Part shown: positions 16,542 to 25,279 of the stretch, piece after piece
Numbering within the stretch: position 1 is the stretch's first letter
Layout of the letters: every line of letters starts with the position of its first letter
Assembly (NCBI RefSeq): GCF_004346165.1
Contig: NZ_SLZZ01000012.1
Coordinates: 1 to 64,000 of the forward strand
Direction of reading: 5' to 3'
DNA: 64,000 nucleotides
DNA from: Muricomes intestini
GTDB taxonomy: Bacteria > Bacillota > Clostridia > Lachnospirales > Lachnospiraceae
Translations under genes and position numbers: made by a program
The notes under the pieces: model-generated
Databases searched by the model: none
Told to the model about the DNA's origin: nothing
The model's input: only the letters and a program-made list of their open reading frames with translations

Positions 16542-18363
16542 AATCCGTAGATATGTGATTCCCAATGTTCCCTATCTGTTGGTGCTGTGGTTCTGTCTGA
16601 AGCTCGGCACAGCCTACCGCCTTGCGGCAGGTGCAGACTTCGGAAATAAACTGGTTGGCATGATAAAGACTATAAGCCCGGCGTTTGCTTCATTTGCGCC
16701 GGGCTTTGTGCTGTCCGATTGGCTCATTGGCCTTGCCGGGGCGGTCATACTCCGGCTGGTGGTATGGTATAAGGTAAAAAACGCAAAAAAGTTTCGGAGG
16801 GATGTGGAATATGGCTCGGCCCGGTGGGGAACGGCAAAGGACATCAAGCCCTTTATCGACCCAAAATTCAGCAACAACGTGATACTAACCGGGACAGAGC
16901 TTCTTACCATGAATACCCGACCCGCCAATCCCGCCAACGCCCGAAACCTTAACTGCTGTATCATAGGCTCCAGCGGAAGCGGGAAAACTCGCTTTTGGCT
17001 GACCCCACAGCTTTTACAGGCTCATTCGTCCTATGTGGTGGTTGACCCAAAGGGCGGCATTTTAGAGCAGGTCGGCTCTTTTCTGAAAAAGCAGGGCTAC
17101 AAAATCAAGGTATTCAATTCCATTGATTTTGCCCGGTCAATGCACTATAACCCGCTGGCCTACTTAAAGACGGAAAGCGATATTTTGAAGTTTGTAAACG
17201 CTCTGATTGAGAACACAAAGGGCGACGGTAAAGAGGGTGATCCATTCTGGACGAAAGCAGAAACCTTGCTTTATTGTGCTTTAATCGGCTATATCGTCCT
17301 TGAGGGGCCGGAGGAAGAACGCCATATCAATACCCTAGTGGATATGCTGAACAGCATGGAAACAAGGGAAGATGATGAAAATTTCAAGAACGCCGTGGAC
17401 TATATGTTCCTTGGCTTGGAAAAGCGCAATCCCAACCATTTTGCGGTGCGCCAGTATAAAAAATTCAAGCTCGCCAGCGGGAAAACCTCGAAAAGTATCC
17501 TGATTTCCTGCGGAGCCAGACTTGCCCCATTTGATATTGGACAGCTCCGGGAGATTATGAGCTATGATGAAATGGAACTTGACCGCATGGGCGATAAGAA
17601 AACCGCCACCTTCTTCATCATCAGCGACACCAATACGACCTACAACTTTATTGTTGCCCTTGCTTTTTCGCAGATGTTCAATCTTTTGTGCGAACGGGCT
17701 GACAGCAAATACGGCGGCAGGCTCCCCCATCATGTAAGGGTGCTATGGGACGAAGCCGCTAATACAGGACAAGTGCCTCAACTGGAAAAACTGGTTGCCG
17801 TTATCCGCTCCCGTGAAATCTCCCTGTGCCTGTTTTTACAGGCGCAAAGCCAACTCAAAGCCTTATACAAAGACCACGCTGAAACCATTATGGGGAATAT
17901 GGACAGCGTGATTTTTCTTGGTGGGCGGGAACATTCCACCATCAAGGAGCTTTCGGAGGTCTTGGGGAAAGAAACCATTTCCATGCAGACAGAAAGCCGG
18001 ACACGGGGCCAGTCGGAAAGCTACGGACAGAACTTGCAACGGCTCGGCAAGGAGCTTATGACAATGGACGAATTGACCACTATGCCGGGCAACAAGTGCA
18101 TTTTACAGCTTCGCGGTCTGCGTCCATTCCTTTCCCCCAAATACGATTTAAAACAGCACCCCAATTACAGGTATACCGCCGAAGCCGACAAGCGCAACGC
18201 TTTTGACGCTTCAAAGCTGGTAAACCGCCGCATGAAAAAGCTCAATCCCAATGAGCAGTATACCGTTTATGAAGTAAGTGCCGACGGGGAAACCGCCGCC
18301 ATAGACGAGAACGAGGACATTCTCAACTATGATGATGTGGACGACCCGGAAGCATTTGCATAA
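16531..18363 (+). CDS. VirD4/TraG-type coupling protein (T4CP)
   Basis: This coupling ATPase brings the relaxase-DNA complex to the secretion channel. Two N-terminal membrane segments (about residues 10-30 and 55-75) precede the Walker A motif GSSGSGKTR near residue 155, and the Walker B-type VLWDEAANTGQVPQLEKL and the sensor region LFLQAQSQLKALY follow. The ATG at 16531 is preceded by GGGAGGTG; an in-frame ATG at 16471 lies inside pcfB and is less likely. 610 aa is usual for this family. A palindrome overlaps the end of its stop codon. Confidence 0.92.
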   Translation: MNDKIRRYVIPNVPYLLVLWFCLKLGTAYRLAAGADFGNKLVGMIKTISPAFASFAPGFVLSDWLIGLAGAVILRLVVWYKVKNAKKFRRDVEYGSARWGTAKDIKPFIDPKFSNNVILTGTELLTMNTRPANPANARNLNCCIIGSSGSGKTRFWLTPQLLQAHSSYVVVDPKGGILEQVGSFLKKQGYKIKVFNSIDFARSMHYNPLAYLKTESDILKFVNALIENTKGDGKEGDPFWTKAETLLYCALIGYIVLEGPEEERHINTLVDMLNSMETREDDENFKNAVDYMFLGLEKRNPNHFAVRQYKKFKLASGKTSKSILISCGARLAPFDIGQLREIMSYDEMELDRMGDKKTATFFIISDTNTTYNFIVALAFSQMFNLLCERADSKYGGRLPHHVRVLWDEAANTGQVPQLEKLVAVIRSREISLCLFLQAQSQLKALYKDHAETIMGNMDSVIFLGGREHSTIKELSEVLGKETISMQTESRTRGQSESYGQNLQRLGKELMTMDELTTMPGNKCILQLRGLRPFLSPKYDLKQHPNYRYTAEADKRNAFDASKLVNRRMKKLNPNEQYTVYEVSADGETAAIDENEDILNYDDVDDPEAFA

Positions 18364-18387
18364 CTTCGGGCCAACTTGTCCCGAAGT
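18363..18387 (+). repeat. 25-bp palindromic element, copy 5
   Basis: One arm mismatch (TTGTCCCGAAGT). It begins at the last base of the virD4 stop codon. Confidence 0.9.
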
Positions 18388-18455
18388 GACAGCCGCCGAA
18401 AATGGCGGTTTTTTTGTACCCGAAAACAATATGAAAATATGGAGGTAATCAGATT

Positions 18456-18668
18456 ATGGGATTTTTTACGAGTGCAGTTAGTACCTTGCAAACCCTTGTT
18501 GTAGCTCTTGGCGCGGGTCTTGCCGTGTGGGGCGTTATCAACCTTTTGGAAGGTTACGGGTCGGACAATCCGGGCGCGAAATCGCAAGGCATTAAACAGC
18601 TCATGGCCGGGGGCGGCGTTATCCTGCTGGGAACAACGCTTGTGCCTATGCTTTCCAGCCTGTTTTAA
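18456..18668 (+). CDS. Maff2-family small membrane protein (pilin-like)
   Basis: This 70-aa protein has two hydrophobic segments (TLQTLVVALGAGLAVWGVINLL and GIKQLMAGGGVILLGTTLVPML) separated by a short polar loop, the layout of VirB2/TrbC-like subunits. The MGFFTSAVSTLQTLVVALGAGL start matches Maff2 mobile-element proteins, which always precede the TrbL-like gene. GGAGG lies 8 nt upstream. A pilin-like role is inferred from size, topology and position. Confidence 0.8.
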   Translation: MGFFTSAVSTLQTLVVALGAGLAVWGVINLLEGYGSDNPGAKSQGIKQLMAGGGVILLGTTLVPMLSSLF

Positions 18669-18679
18669 GGTAGGCCGGT

Positions 18680-19546
18680 ATGGATTTTCTCACCGACTGG
18701 ATTAACGAATGGATAAAGGGCCTGCTGGTGGACGGTATCATGGGCAATTTAAGCGGCCTTTTCGAGAACGTGAACGACCAGATCGGAGAGATTGCAACAC
18801 AGGTGGGAACCACGCCGGGGAATTGGAACCCCGGCGTGTTCTCCCTCATACGGCAGCTTTCCGAAACGGTTGTCTTGCCGATTGCCGGACTGGTGCTTAC
18901 CTTTGTCATGTGCTATGAGCTGATACAAATGCTGATTGAGCGGAACAACCTGCACGACATTGACACATGGATTTTCTTCAAGTGGATATTCAAGACCTTT
19001 GTCGCGGTACTGCTCCTTTCCAACACGTTCAATATCGTAATGGCAGTATTTGATGTTTCCCAAAGCGTCATTAACAACGCAGGGGGCGTGATTGCAGGAA
19101 ACACGGCGGTAAGCTCCGATATGCTGGATAGCTTGGAAACCCAACTCATGACAATGGAAATCGGCCCTCTGCTTGGCCTGTGGATGCAATCTTTCCTGAT
19201 ACGAATAGTAGTCGTAGTAATTAACATTGTTGTGTTTGTCATTGTGTACGGCAGAATGATTGAAATTTACCTACTCACCAGTTTAGCCCCTGTGCCAATA
19301 GCGACCTTGGTCAACCGGGAAATCGGCGGCATGGGTCAGAACTATCTGAAATCCCTGTGCGCCGTGGGCTTTCAAGGCTTGCTGATTTTGGTATGCGTGG
19401 GAATTTACGCAAAGCTGGTGCAGAGTATCGCCGTAGGCGGCGACCCCATTGGAGCCATATGGACGGTTATTGGCTATACGGTTCTGCTATGCTTTACTAT
19501 GTTCAAAACGGGAAGCCTTGCGAAATCCATTTTTGGAGCGCACTGA
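18680..19546 (+). CDS. TrbL/VirB6-like conjugal transfer membrane protein
   Basis: This 288-aa protein has about six membrane segments after a polar N-terminus (DFLTDWINEWIKGLLVDGIMGN). It matches the CD0411/TrbL-like proteins of Firmicute elements and is the probable inner-membrane channel subunit (VirB6 role). It lies 11 bp after maff2. The IS1182-type element begins 17 bp after its stop, separating it from the SpoVG-like gene that would otherwise follow. Confidence 0.82.
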   Translation: MDFLTDWINEWIKGLLVDGIMGNLSGLFENVNDQIGEIATQVGTTPGNWNPGVFSLIRQLSETVVLPIAGLVLTFVMCYELIQMLIERNNLHDIDTWIFFKWIFKTFVAVLLLSNTFNIVMAVFDVSQSVINNAGGVIAGNTAVSSDMLDSLETQLMTMEIGPLLGLWMQSFLIRIVVVVINIVVFVIVYGRMIEIYLLTSLAPVPIATLVNREIGGMGQNYLKSLCAVGFQGLLILVCVGIYAKLVQSIAVGGDPIGAIWTVIGYTVLLCFTMFKTGSLAKSIFGAH

Positions 19547-19548
19547 TA

Positions 19549-19563
19549 ACTTCGGGCCAACTT
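19549..19563 (+). repeat. 25-bp palindromic element, copy 6, left part (split by IS1182)
   Basis: The left arm and centre ACTTCGGGCC-AACTT end exactly at the IS left end. The right part resumes at 21099 (AACTT then GTCCCGAAGT). Confidence 0.9.
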
Positions 19564-21098
19564 CGAGGTGTTGACAAAGTAGCAAAAGGAAGGGCAAAAA
19601 TGGTATAATATAGGCAAAGAAAAAGCAGTAGGATGTGTTTAGGGATGCTGACAGAGCGAGCCGGGGTACAAATAAAAATGCACTGTATCACCCTTGAGGA
19701 TCTGGTGCCGCAGGAGCACTTTTTGCGAAAATTGGAAAAGGCTGTGGATTTCAGCTTCATCTACGACGAGGTTCGGGATTTGTACTGCCCAGATAACGGA
19801 AGGCCTGGGGTCGATCCGGTAGTGCTGGTAAAATATCTGCTGGTCGGGTATTTGTACGGAATCGAATCGGAACGGCGCATCGAGCAGGAGATTCAAGTAA
19901 ATATGGCCTACCGGTGGTTTCTGGGGTTGGATCTGGATGACCGGGTGCCTGATCACTCTACGATCTCCCAAAATCGGCGCAGGCGATTTCATGGAAAAAA
20001 TGTGTTCCGCCACTTGTTCGAGCATATTCTGCATCTATGCATGGAAAAGGGACTGGTGGATGGAAAGATCATTCTGACAGATTCCACGCATGTAAAAGCG
20101 AATGCTTCCTTTAAGGCGAATACAAAAGTGCTGGCGGAGCGCGAGACAACGGACTACATGGAACGGCTGGACCGGTATGAAGCAGAGGAACGTGTGAGGT
20201 TGGAGTCATCCGGCGCCGTCAAGCCGCAGCGTGCCGGACGTGAGAAAAAGGAAAGCACAAAAGTGGAAAAGACGGTCAGCACCACCGATCCGGATGCCGG
20301 GATGCTGCGGCGGTCGGGGAAACCGGAGGGGATGCACTATCTGGATCACCAAAGCGTAGACGCCGCTCATGGAATCGTGGTAGACGTGGCGGTGACGCCA
20401 GGAAACGCGAACGATTCGGAGCCATACCTGGGGCGCATCGAATACATGCGGGAACACATGGGATTGGAAATTCAGGAAGCCGGCGCGGACAGCGCCTACG
20501 GCACCAGCATGATTTACCGGGCGATGGAGGATATGGGCATCCGGCTGCACACGCCCGGGGAAACGGGCGGGGCGACCTACAAGGTGGAGCTCAAGCGCGA
20601 GGATTTTCGGTACGATGCGGAAAAGGACTGCTTCCTTTGTCCATGGGGAAAGGAACTGACACTGCGGAGCCTTGAGAGGGAGAGCTACAATATCTGCCGG
20701 ATATACAGAGCCGACAGGAAGGACTGCCGGGCCTGCCCGATGCTGAGCAAATGTGTGAGCAACAGCCACCGAAGCCGAACCATCCGGAAGAACATCTTTG
20801 AGGAAGCCGTAAAAAGGCAGCGGAAAACGGACGACGCTTCTACCCACAAGCGTATTCTCGGCCTGCGGCAGATTTGGTGTGAGGGCAGCTTTGCGGCCCA
20901 GAAATGGATGCACAACTTAAGGTGCCTGTTCAGGCGAGGAATAGAGGCAGCGGAAGACCACTGCCTCCTTTCGGCAACCGCCTTGAACCTCAAACGAATG
21001 ATTAAGTGCTTAGGATAACCTCCAAGGCGCTATTTTTTTGCCTGTCCCATTACTTTTTTGTGTTTTCATCCCAGATGACGGGGTTTGTCAACACCTCG
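19564..21098 (+). mobile_element. IS1182-type insertion sequence, 1535 bp
   Basis: The 15-bp perfect terminal inverted repeats read CGAGGTGTTGACAAA inward from each end. The flanks carry AACTT on both sides (19559-19563 and 21099-21103), which is either a 5-bp target duplication or the centre of the palindrome it entered. One intact transposase gene fills the element. Confidence 0.92.
19633..21018 (+). CDS. IS1182-family DDE transposase
   Basis: This 461-aa transposase carries the DUF772 N-terminal domain (RPGVDPVVLVKYLLVGYLYGIESERRIEQE, DRVPDHSTISQNR) and a DDE domain (ILTDSTHVKANAS; DHQSVDAAHGIVVDVAVTPGN; EAGADSAYGTS). A C-terminal Cys cluster (CRACPMLSKC) is also typical. An alternative ATG at 19645 is equally plausible. 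The frame is intact, so the copy may be active. Confidence 0.92.
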   Translation: MCLGMLTERAGVQIKMHCITLEDLVPQEHFLRKLEKAVDFSFIYDEVRDLYCPDNGRPGVDPVVLVKYLLVGYLYGIESERRIEQEIQVNMAYRWFLGLDLDDRVPDHSTISQNRRRRFHGKNVFRHLFEHILHLCMEKGLVDGKIILTDSTHVKANASFKANTKVLAERETTDYMERLDRYEAEERVRLESSGAVKPQRAGREKKESTKVEKTVSTTDPDAGMLRRSGKPEGMHYLDHQSVDAAHGIVVDVAVTPGNANDSEPYLGRIEYMREHMGLEIQEAGADSAYGTSMIYRAMEDMGIRLHTPGETGGATYKVELKREDFRYDAEKDCFLCPWGKELTLRSLERESYNICRIYRADRKDCRACPMLSKCVSNSHRSRTIRKNIFEEAVKRQRKTDDASTHKRILGLRQIWCEGSFAAQKWMHNLRCLFRRGIEAAEDHCLLSATALNLKRMIKCLG

Positions 21099-21113
21099 AA
21101 CTTGTCCCGAAGT
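21099..21113 (+). repeat. 25-bp palindromic element, copy 6, right part
   Basis: AACTT followed by GTCCCGAAGT completes the copy interrupted at 19563, with the same mismatch as copy 5. Confidence 0.88.
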
Positions 21114-21134
21114 GAGAAAGGAGAATTTTTTACT

Positions 21135-21608
21135 ATGAGCAACGAAAAAACACCGGTTCCGCAGGAAGCGGAACCGCAACCCGGACAGGCGGCTTTGCCG
21201 CTGAAGCTGGACGTTACCGCCCGGCTCATTGAACCCAAAGGCAATCTTGTAGGCTTTGCCAGTCTGAAACTGAACGACTGCTTTGTAATTGACGATTTCA
21301 AGATTTTGCAAAACGACAAGGGCATTTTTGTAGGTATGCCGAGCAAGCCGGATAAGACCAGCAAGACCGGCTACCGGGATACGTCCCGCCCCATCACAAA
21401 AGAGTTCCGCGCCGAGCTGACCGAAGCCGTGACAGCAGCTTACCATGCGGAGCTTGAAAAGTTGCAGACCCGCGCCGCTGCCATTGCTTCCCCCGAAAAG
21501 CAGTCTATCCCGAAACAGCTTGCAGAGGGAGCCAAACAGGCGGCACAGGAAAACGCCGCCCGTTCTACTACGGCAAAGGCCAGTAAGGCCCAAAATGCAG
21601 AAAGGTAA
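21135..21608 (+). CDS. SpoVG-like family protein of the element
   Basis: From the ATG at 21135 (AAAGGAGA upstream) the protein is 157 aa. Residues about 20-105 match SpoVG: VTARLIEPKGNLVGFASLKLNDCFVIDDFKI, VGMPSKPDK, RDTSRPITKEFRAELTEAV. Chromosomal SpoVG binds nucleic acid and tunes gene expression; this element version has a C-terminal extension (KQLAEGAKQAAQENAAR...NAER) closely like that of the gene at 28920. A frame extending upstream to 21006 reads out of the IS and is not used. Confidence 0.82.
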   Translation: MSNEKTPVPQEAEPQPGQAALPLKLDVTARLIEPKGNLVGFASLKLNDCFVIDDFKILQNDKGIFVGMPSKPDKTSKTGYRDTSRPITKEFRAELTEAVTAAYHAELEKLQTRAAAIASPEKQSIPKQLAEGAKQAAQENAARSTTAKASKAQNAER

Positions 21609-21632
21609 CTTCGGGCCAACTTGGCCCGAAGT
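21608..21632 (+). repeat. 25-bp palindromic element, copy 7
   Basis: Perfect copy overlapping the last base of the SpoVG-like stop codon. Confidence 0.92.
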
Positions 21633-21650
21633 GCCGGAAAGGAGGATTCT

Positions 21651-22049
21651 ATGCTTTACCAACAGCCGGAACAATCGCCGTGGGGCAAGGTGCAGACCTG
21701 TGATATGCTCTGCCCCGGCGTGTTTCTTGTGAGTACCGCCAGTCACGGCGGGACAATGGTTGCAAAGGATATGGCGGCGGTGCTTTCTCCTGCCGCTATC
21801 AAGTGCGGCTTCCGTCACAGCGGTTTTCTCTGCTTTGAGGAAGATACGCAGGAAGATGTTGCCCTGCGGGAGCTTTTGGATAAAAAGCTGTGGGCGGTTC
21901 CTGACCGTATTAAGGATAAGGTGGCTTTTGAGGAAAACATCAATCAGTCACTTCGGGAACACAACCCGGATTATTGGCGGGTACGGCAGGCCGGGCTTGA
22001 AAAGACCCCGGCCCGGCAGACGGTTTCCACTCACAGCGCAGAGCGATAA
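21651..22049 (+). CDS. DUF7007-like small protein
   Basis: From the ATG at 21651, preceded by GGAAAGGAGG, the protein is 132 aa. It begins LYQQPEQSPWGKVQTCDMLCPGVFLVSTASHGG, a pattern of the DUF7007 proteins in Tn1549-like elements. No membrane segment or catalytic motif is obvious. Function unknown. It ends THSAER and is followed by a palindrome, like other proteins of this cluster. Confidence 0.55.
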   Translation: MLYQQPEQSPWGKVQTCDMLCPGVFLVSTASHGGTMVAKDMAAVLSPAAIKCGFRHSGFLCFEEDTQEDVALRELLDKKLWAVPDRIKDKVAFEENINQSLREHNPDYWRVRQAGLEKTPARQTVSTHSAER

Positions 22050-22052
22050 TGA

Positions 22053-22077
22053 ACTTCGGGCCAAGTTGGCCCGAAGT
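22053..22077 (-). repeat. 25-bp palindromic element, copy 8
   Basis: Perfect arms, centre G (reverse orientation). It lies between two convergent genes and shares its last base with the VOC stop codon on the other strand. Confidence 0.92.
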
Positions 22078-22508
22078 TACGACCAAATGACAAAGCAAAA
22101 GGGATGCCCTGCTGGGTCAAGCATAGTTGTCCATAAGGATTCACTTTCCGGTGAAGTGGCTTCGCCATATTGTATATTGGCTTTTACTGCCCCACAGGAA
22201 AGCGCGTGCTGTACGGCAAGCTCCAACTGCTCCTGATTTTGTACCGTAAAATCCAAATGTGCCATTTGCTGTTGTGCGCTCGGCTCGTCCGGCCATACGG
22301 GCGGAACGTAGTCTGGATTTTGCTGAAAGGCGATTTTTACACCGCCAGAGGGCGAAATAATATCCGTCCACTCGTTTTCTTCCACATGGTTTTTCTTCCA
22401 GCCGAGAAGCCGTATATAAAAATCAGATAAAGCGGCTGCGTCCCTGCACTCCAACACAACAGCGTCAAGTGCAATCGGCAACAACCCTTTTGTATTCAAT
22501 GTTTCCAT
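22077..22508 (-). CDS. VOC-family (glyoxalase/bleomycin-resistance-like) protein
   Basis: This 143-aa protein has two beta-alpha-beta-beta-beta modules: LDAVVLECRDAAALSDFYIRLLGWK and MAHLDFTVQNQEQLELAVQHALSCGA, ending MLDPAGHPFCFVIW. VOC folds include dioxygenases, glyoxalases and drug-binding resistance proteins; the sequence does not decide which. It runs against the transfer operon between DUF7007 and prgI and has its own AAGGAG and a TATAAT (minus strand, about 22533-22538). It looks like inserted cargo. Confidence 0.8.
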   Translation of the reverse strand: METLNTKGLLPIALDAVVLECRDAAALSDFYIRLLGWKKNHVEENEWTDIISPSGGVKIAFQQNPDYVPPVWPDEPSAQQQMAHLDFTVQNQEQLELAVQHALSCGAVKANIQYGEATSPESESLWTTMLDPAGHPFCFVIWS

Positions 22509-22572
22509 AAAAACACTCCTTGCTTTTTCTCTAAATTATACCATGAAAACACCCGGAAAGGAGGATTTTTCA

Positions 22573-22968
22573 TTGGCATATGTAAGCGTACCAAATGATT
22601 TATCGAAAATAAAAACCAAAGTGGCGTTCAATCTTACCAAACGCCAGCTACTATGCTTCGGAACGGCGGCGGTAGTCGGGATTCCGACCTATCTTTTTAC
22701 CCGTACCGCCATTGGCAATACCGGGGCCATGCTTCTGATGATTGCCCTAATGCTCCCTTGCTTTCTTATTGCCATGTATGAGCGTGACGGACAACCGCTG
22801 GAAAAGGTGGTGCGAAATATTGTCCGCTCCAAATTTCTGTGGCCCCGTACACGCCCCTACCAGACACAGAATTTCTATTCCTACCTAAGCAAACCCGGAA
22901 AGGAGGTTTCACCCAATGGCACAAGAAACAAAACGCCCGCCCATTCCTGTAAAAAGCGGAAAGCCTAA
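22573..22968 (+). CDS. PrgI-family membrane protein (VirB3-like)
   Basis: The TTG at 22573 follows GGAAAGGAGG and gives AYVSVPNDLSKIKTKVAFNLTKRQL, the usual PrgI start; an upstream ATG at 22543 is less likely. Two adjacent membrane segments follow (about residues 30-70). PrgI/TcpE-like proteins sit before VirB4 in Firmicute conjugation systems and take the VirB3 position. The 3' end overlaps virB4 by 53 bp. Confidence 0.83.
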   Translation: MAYVSVPNDLSKIKTKVAFNLTKRQLLCFGTAAVVGIPTYLFTRTAIGNTGAMLLMIALMLPCFLIAMYERDGQPLEKVVRNIVRSKFLWPRTRPYQTQNFYSYLSKPGKEVSPNGTRNKTPAHSCKKRKA

Positions 22969-25279
22969 AAGGCGTGGGCCGCAGTCGGCACAGCAGACCA
23001 TTCCCTATAAGGAAATGCTGAAAGACGGTATCTGCAAGGTGCGGGAGGGCTACTACACAAAGACCCTTTCCTATGAAGATATTAACTATGCTGTTGCTTC
23101 CAGTGACGACCAAAGCACCATTTTTGACGGGTACTGCGGCTTTCTCAATTACTTTGACAGCGCCTTACCCTTTCAGCTTTCCTTTATCAATCACCGCTCC
23201 CGCCCGGAGAACCGTTACAGCGTGAACATTTCCCCGCAGGACGATGATTTTAACAGTATCCGGGGTGAATTTACCGCCATGCTGGAAAACCAGATTGCCA
23301 AAAGCAACAACGGCATTGTCCGCTCCAAATACATTACATTCGGGATTCAAGCAGACGGGATAGCGGCGGCTCGGCCCCGCTTGGAGCGAATCGAAGCAGA
23401 TATTGTGGGGAACTTCAAGAAGCTGGGCGTACAGTCGGCAACCCTTTCCGGGCGGGAACGCCTGGAAGTGCTGCACAGCCAGCTACACCCCGGAGGAAAG
23501 GAAAAATTTATTTTCTCTTGGGATATGATACCCAAAACCGGCATGGGAACAAAGGACTTCATTGCTCCCACTTCCTTTGATTTTCGCCAAAGCCGCGCCT
23601 TTCGTGTGGGGACTACATGGGGCGCGGCTCTGTATATGCAGATTATGGCTTCGGAGCTTTCCGACAAGCTGTTAGCGGAGCTTTTGGAGGTGGACGCAGA
23701 AATGACCATCACCCTGCATATCCAGACGGTAGACCAGACCAAAGCGGTAAAAACGGTCAAGGCAAAGCTGACCGACATAGACCGTATGAAAATGGACGAG
23801 CAGAAAAAAGCCGCAAGAGCCGGGTATGACATTGATATTCTGCCCCCGGATTTGCTCACTTACAGCAAGGACGCGGCGGCACTCTTGGCAGATTTACAGA
23901 GCCGTAACGAGCGAATGTTTCTTCTCACGTTTCTTGTGGTGAACACAGCCCCCACCCGCCAGCAGTTGGAAAACGATATTTTCACGGTGTCGGGCATTAC
24001 GCAGAAATATAACTGCTTTCTCAAACGGCTGGATTTTCAGCAGGAACAGGGCTTTATGTCCTCGCTCCCTCTTGGGTACAACGGAATCGAGATACAGCGG
24101 GGTATGACAACAAGCTCTACGGCGATATTCGTTCCCTTTATGACGCAGGAGCTTCGCATGGACGGGCAGGCTTTATACTACGGAATGAACGCTCTTTCCC
24201 ATAATGTGATTATGGCAGACCGCAAAAAGCTGAAATCCGCCAATGGTTTGTATCTTGGAAGCACCGGCTCCGGCAAGAGCTTTGCCGCAAAGCGTGAGCT
24301 AATCAACGTATTCCTTGCCACCAAAGACCGCATTATCGTGGTAGACCCAATGGGCGAATACGCCCCGTTAGTCAGGCGGCTTGGCGGTGAGGTCATAGAA
24401 ATATCGCCCAACAGCCCCCATCACATCAACCCAATGGACTTAAAATTGAACTTAGCCGGAGAGGACAGCCCGCTTTCGATGAAAGCGGATTTTTTATTGT
24501 CCTTATGTGAGTTGATTATCGGCGGCAAGGAGGGCTTACAGCCCATTGAAAAAACGGTTATTGACCGTTGTGTGCGCTTGGTGTACCGGGAGCTTGCCCT
24601 TGGTATCGGGGACGGGAAAATGCCGCTTCTGCAAGATTTGTATGAAACCCTGTGCAAACAGCCCGAACCGGAAGCCAGACGGATTGCAACCGCCTTGGAG
24701 CTTTACTGCACCGGCTCCCTCAATATGTTTAACCACCCTACCAACGTGCAGACCGATAGCCGTATTACCTGTATCGTGCTGAAAAGCATGGGCGAAAACC
24801 TACGCAAAATCGCCATGCACATCACAAATGAGCTGGTGACACAGGCGGTAGACAAAAACTTTTCCAGAAGCCTTGCGACCTGGTGCTACTATGATGAATT
24901 TCATATTCTCCTGCAAGATGCCCTAAGTGCCAGTTATTTCGTCCGTGTCTGGAAGATGCTGAGGAAAAAGGGCTGTGTACCGAGTGCCCTCACGCAGAAT
25001 GTAAAAGACCTTTTAGCCAGCCGGGAAATCGAAAATATCTTGGAAAACAGCGACTTTATGATACTGCTGTCACAGGCGCAGGGCGACCGGGCAATCCTCG
25101 CTAAACAGCTTGGTATATCGGAACATCAGCTTTCGTATATCGCCCACAGTAATTCAGGGGAAGGGCTTTTGTTCTTCGGCAATACCACCATTCCCTTTGT
25201 AGACCGTTTCCCCCGTGGAGAAATCTACAATCTGCTAACCACAAGGCCAGAGGACATACGGGAGGTCCAAAATGCGTGA
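22916..25279 (+). CDS. VirB4-family conjugation ATPase (TrsE-like)
   Basis: This 787-aa cytoplasmic ATPase powers the type IV secretion channel. Its N-terminal domain (NYAVASSDDQSTIFDGYCGFLNYFDS) is typical of the CagE/TrbE/VirB family. Walker A GSTGSGKSF lies near residue 450 and Walker B is represented by TWCYYDEFHILLQ, with LTQNVKDLLASREIENILENS downstream. AAAGGAGG precedes the ATG. Its end overlaps the NlpC/P60 gene by 8 bp. Confidence 0.93.
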   Translation: MAQETKRPPIPVKSGKPKRRGPQSAQQTIPYKEMLKDGICKVREGYYTKTLSYEDINYAVASSDDQSTIFDGYCGFLNYFDSALPFQLSFINHRSRPENRYSVNISPQDDDFNSIRGEFTAMLENQIAKSNNGIVRSKYITFGIQADGIAAARPRLERIEADIVGNFKKLGVQSATLSGRERLEVLHSQLHPGGKEKFIFSWDMIPKTGMGTKDFIAPTSFDFRQSRAFRVGTTWGAALYMQIMASELSDKLLAELLEVDAEMTITLHIQTVDQTKAVKTVKAKLTDIDRMKMDEQKKAARAGYDIDILPPDLLTYSKDAAALLADLQSRNERMFLLTFLVVNTAPTRQQLENDIFTVSGITQKYNCFLKRLDFQQEQGFMSSLPLGYNGIEIQRGMTTSSTAIFVPFMTQELRMDGQALYYGMNALSHNVIMADRKKLKSANGLYLGSTGSGKSFAAKRELINVFLATKDRIIVVDPMGEYAPLVRRLGGEVIEISPNSPHHINPMDLKLNLAGEDSPLSMKADFLLSLCELIIGGKEGLQPIEKTVIDRCVRLVYRELALGIGDGKMPLLQDLYETLCKQPEPEARRIATALELYCTGSLNMFNHPTNVQTDSRITCIVLKSMGENLRKIAMHITNELVTQAVDKNFSRSLATWCYYDEFHILLQDALSASYFVRVWKMLRKKGCVPSALTQNVKDLLASREIENILENSDFMILLSQAQGDRAILAKQLGISEHQLSYIAHSNSGEGLLFFGNTTIPFVDRFPRGEIYNLLTTRPEDIREVQNA

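Noticed and set aside
21006-21134. Longer SpoVG-like protein starting in the IS
   Set aside because: The extra residues translate the IS end and half of a palindrome. A good ribosome binding site stands before the ATG at 21135.
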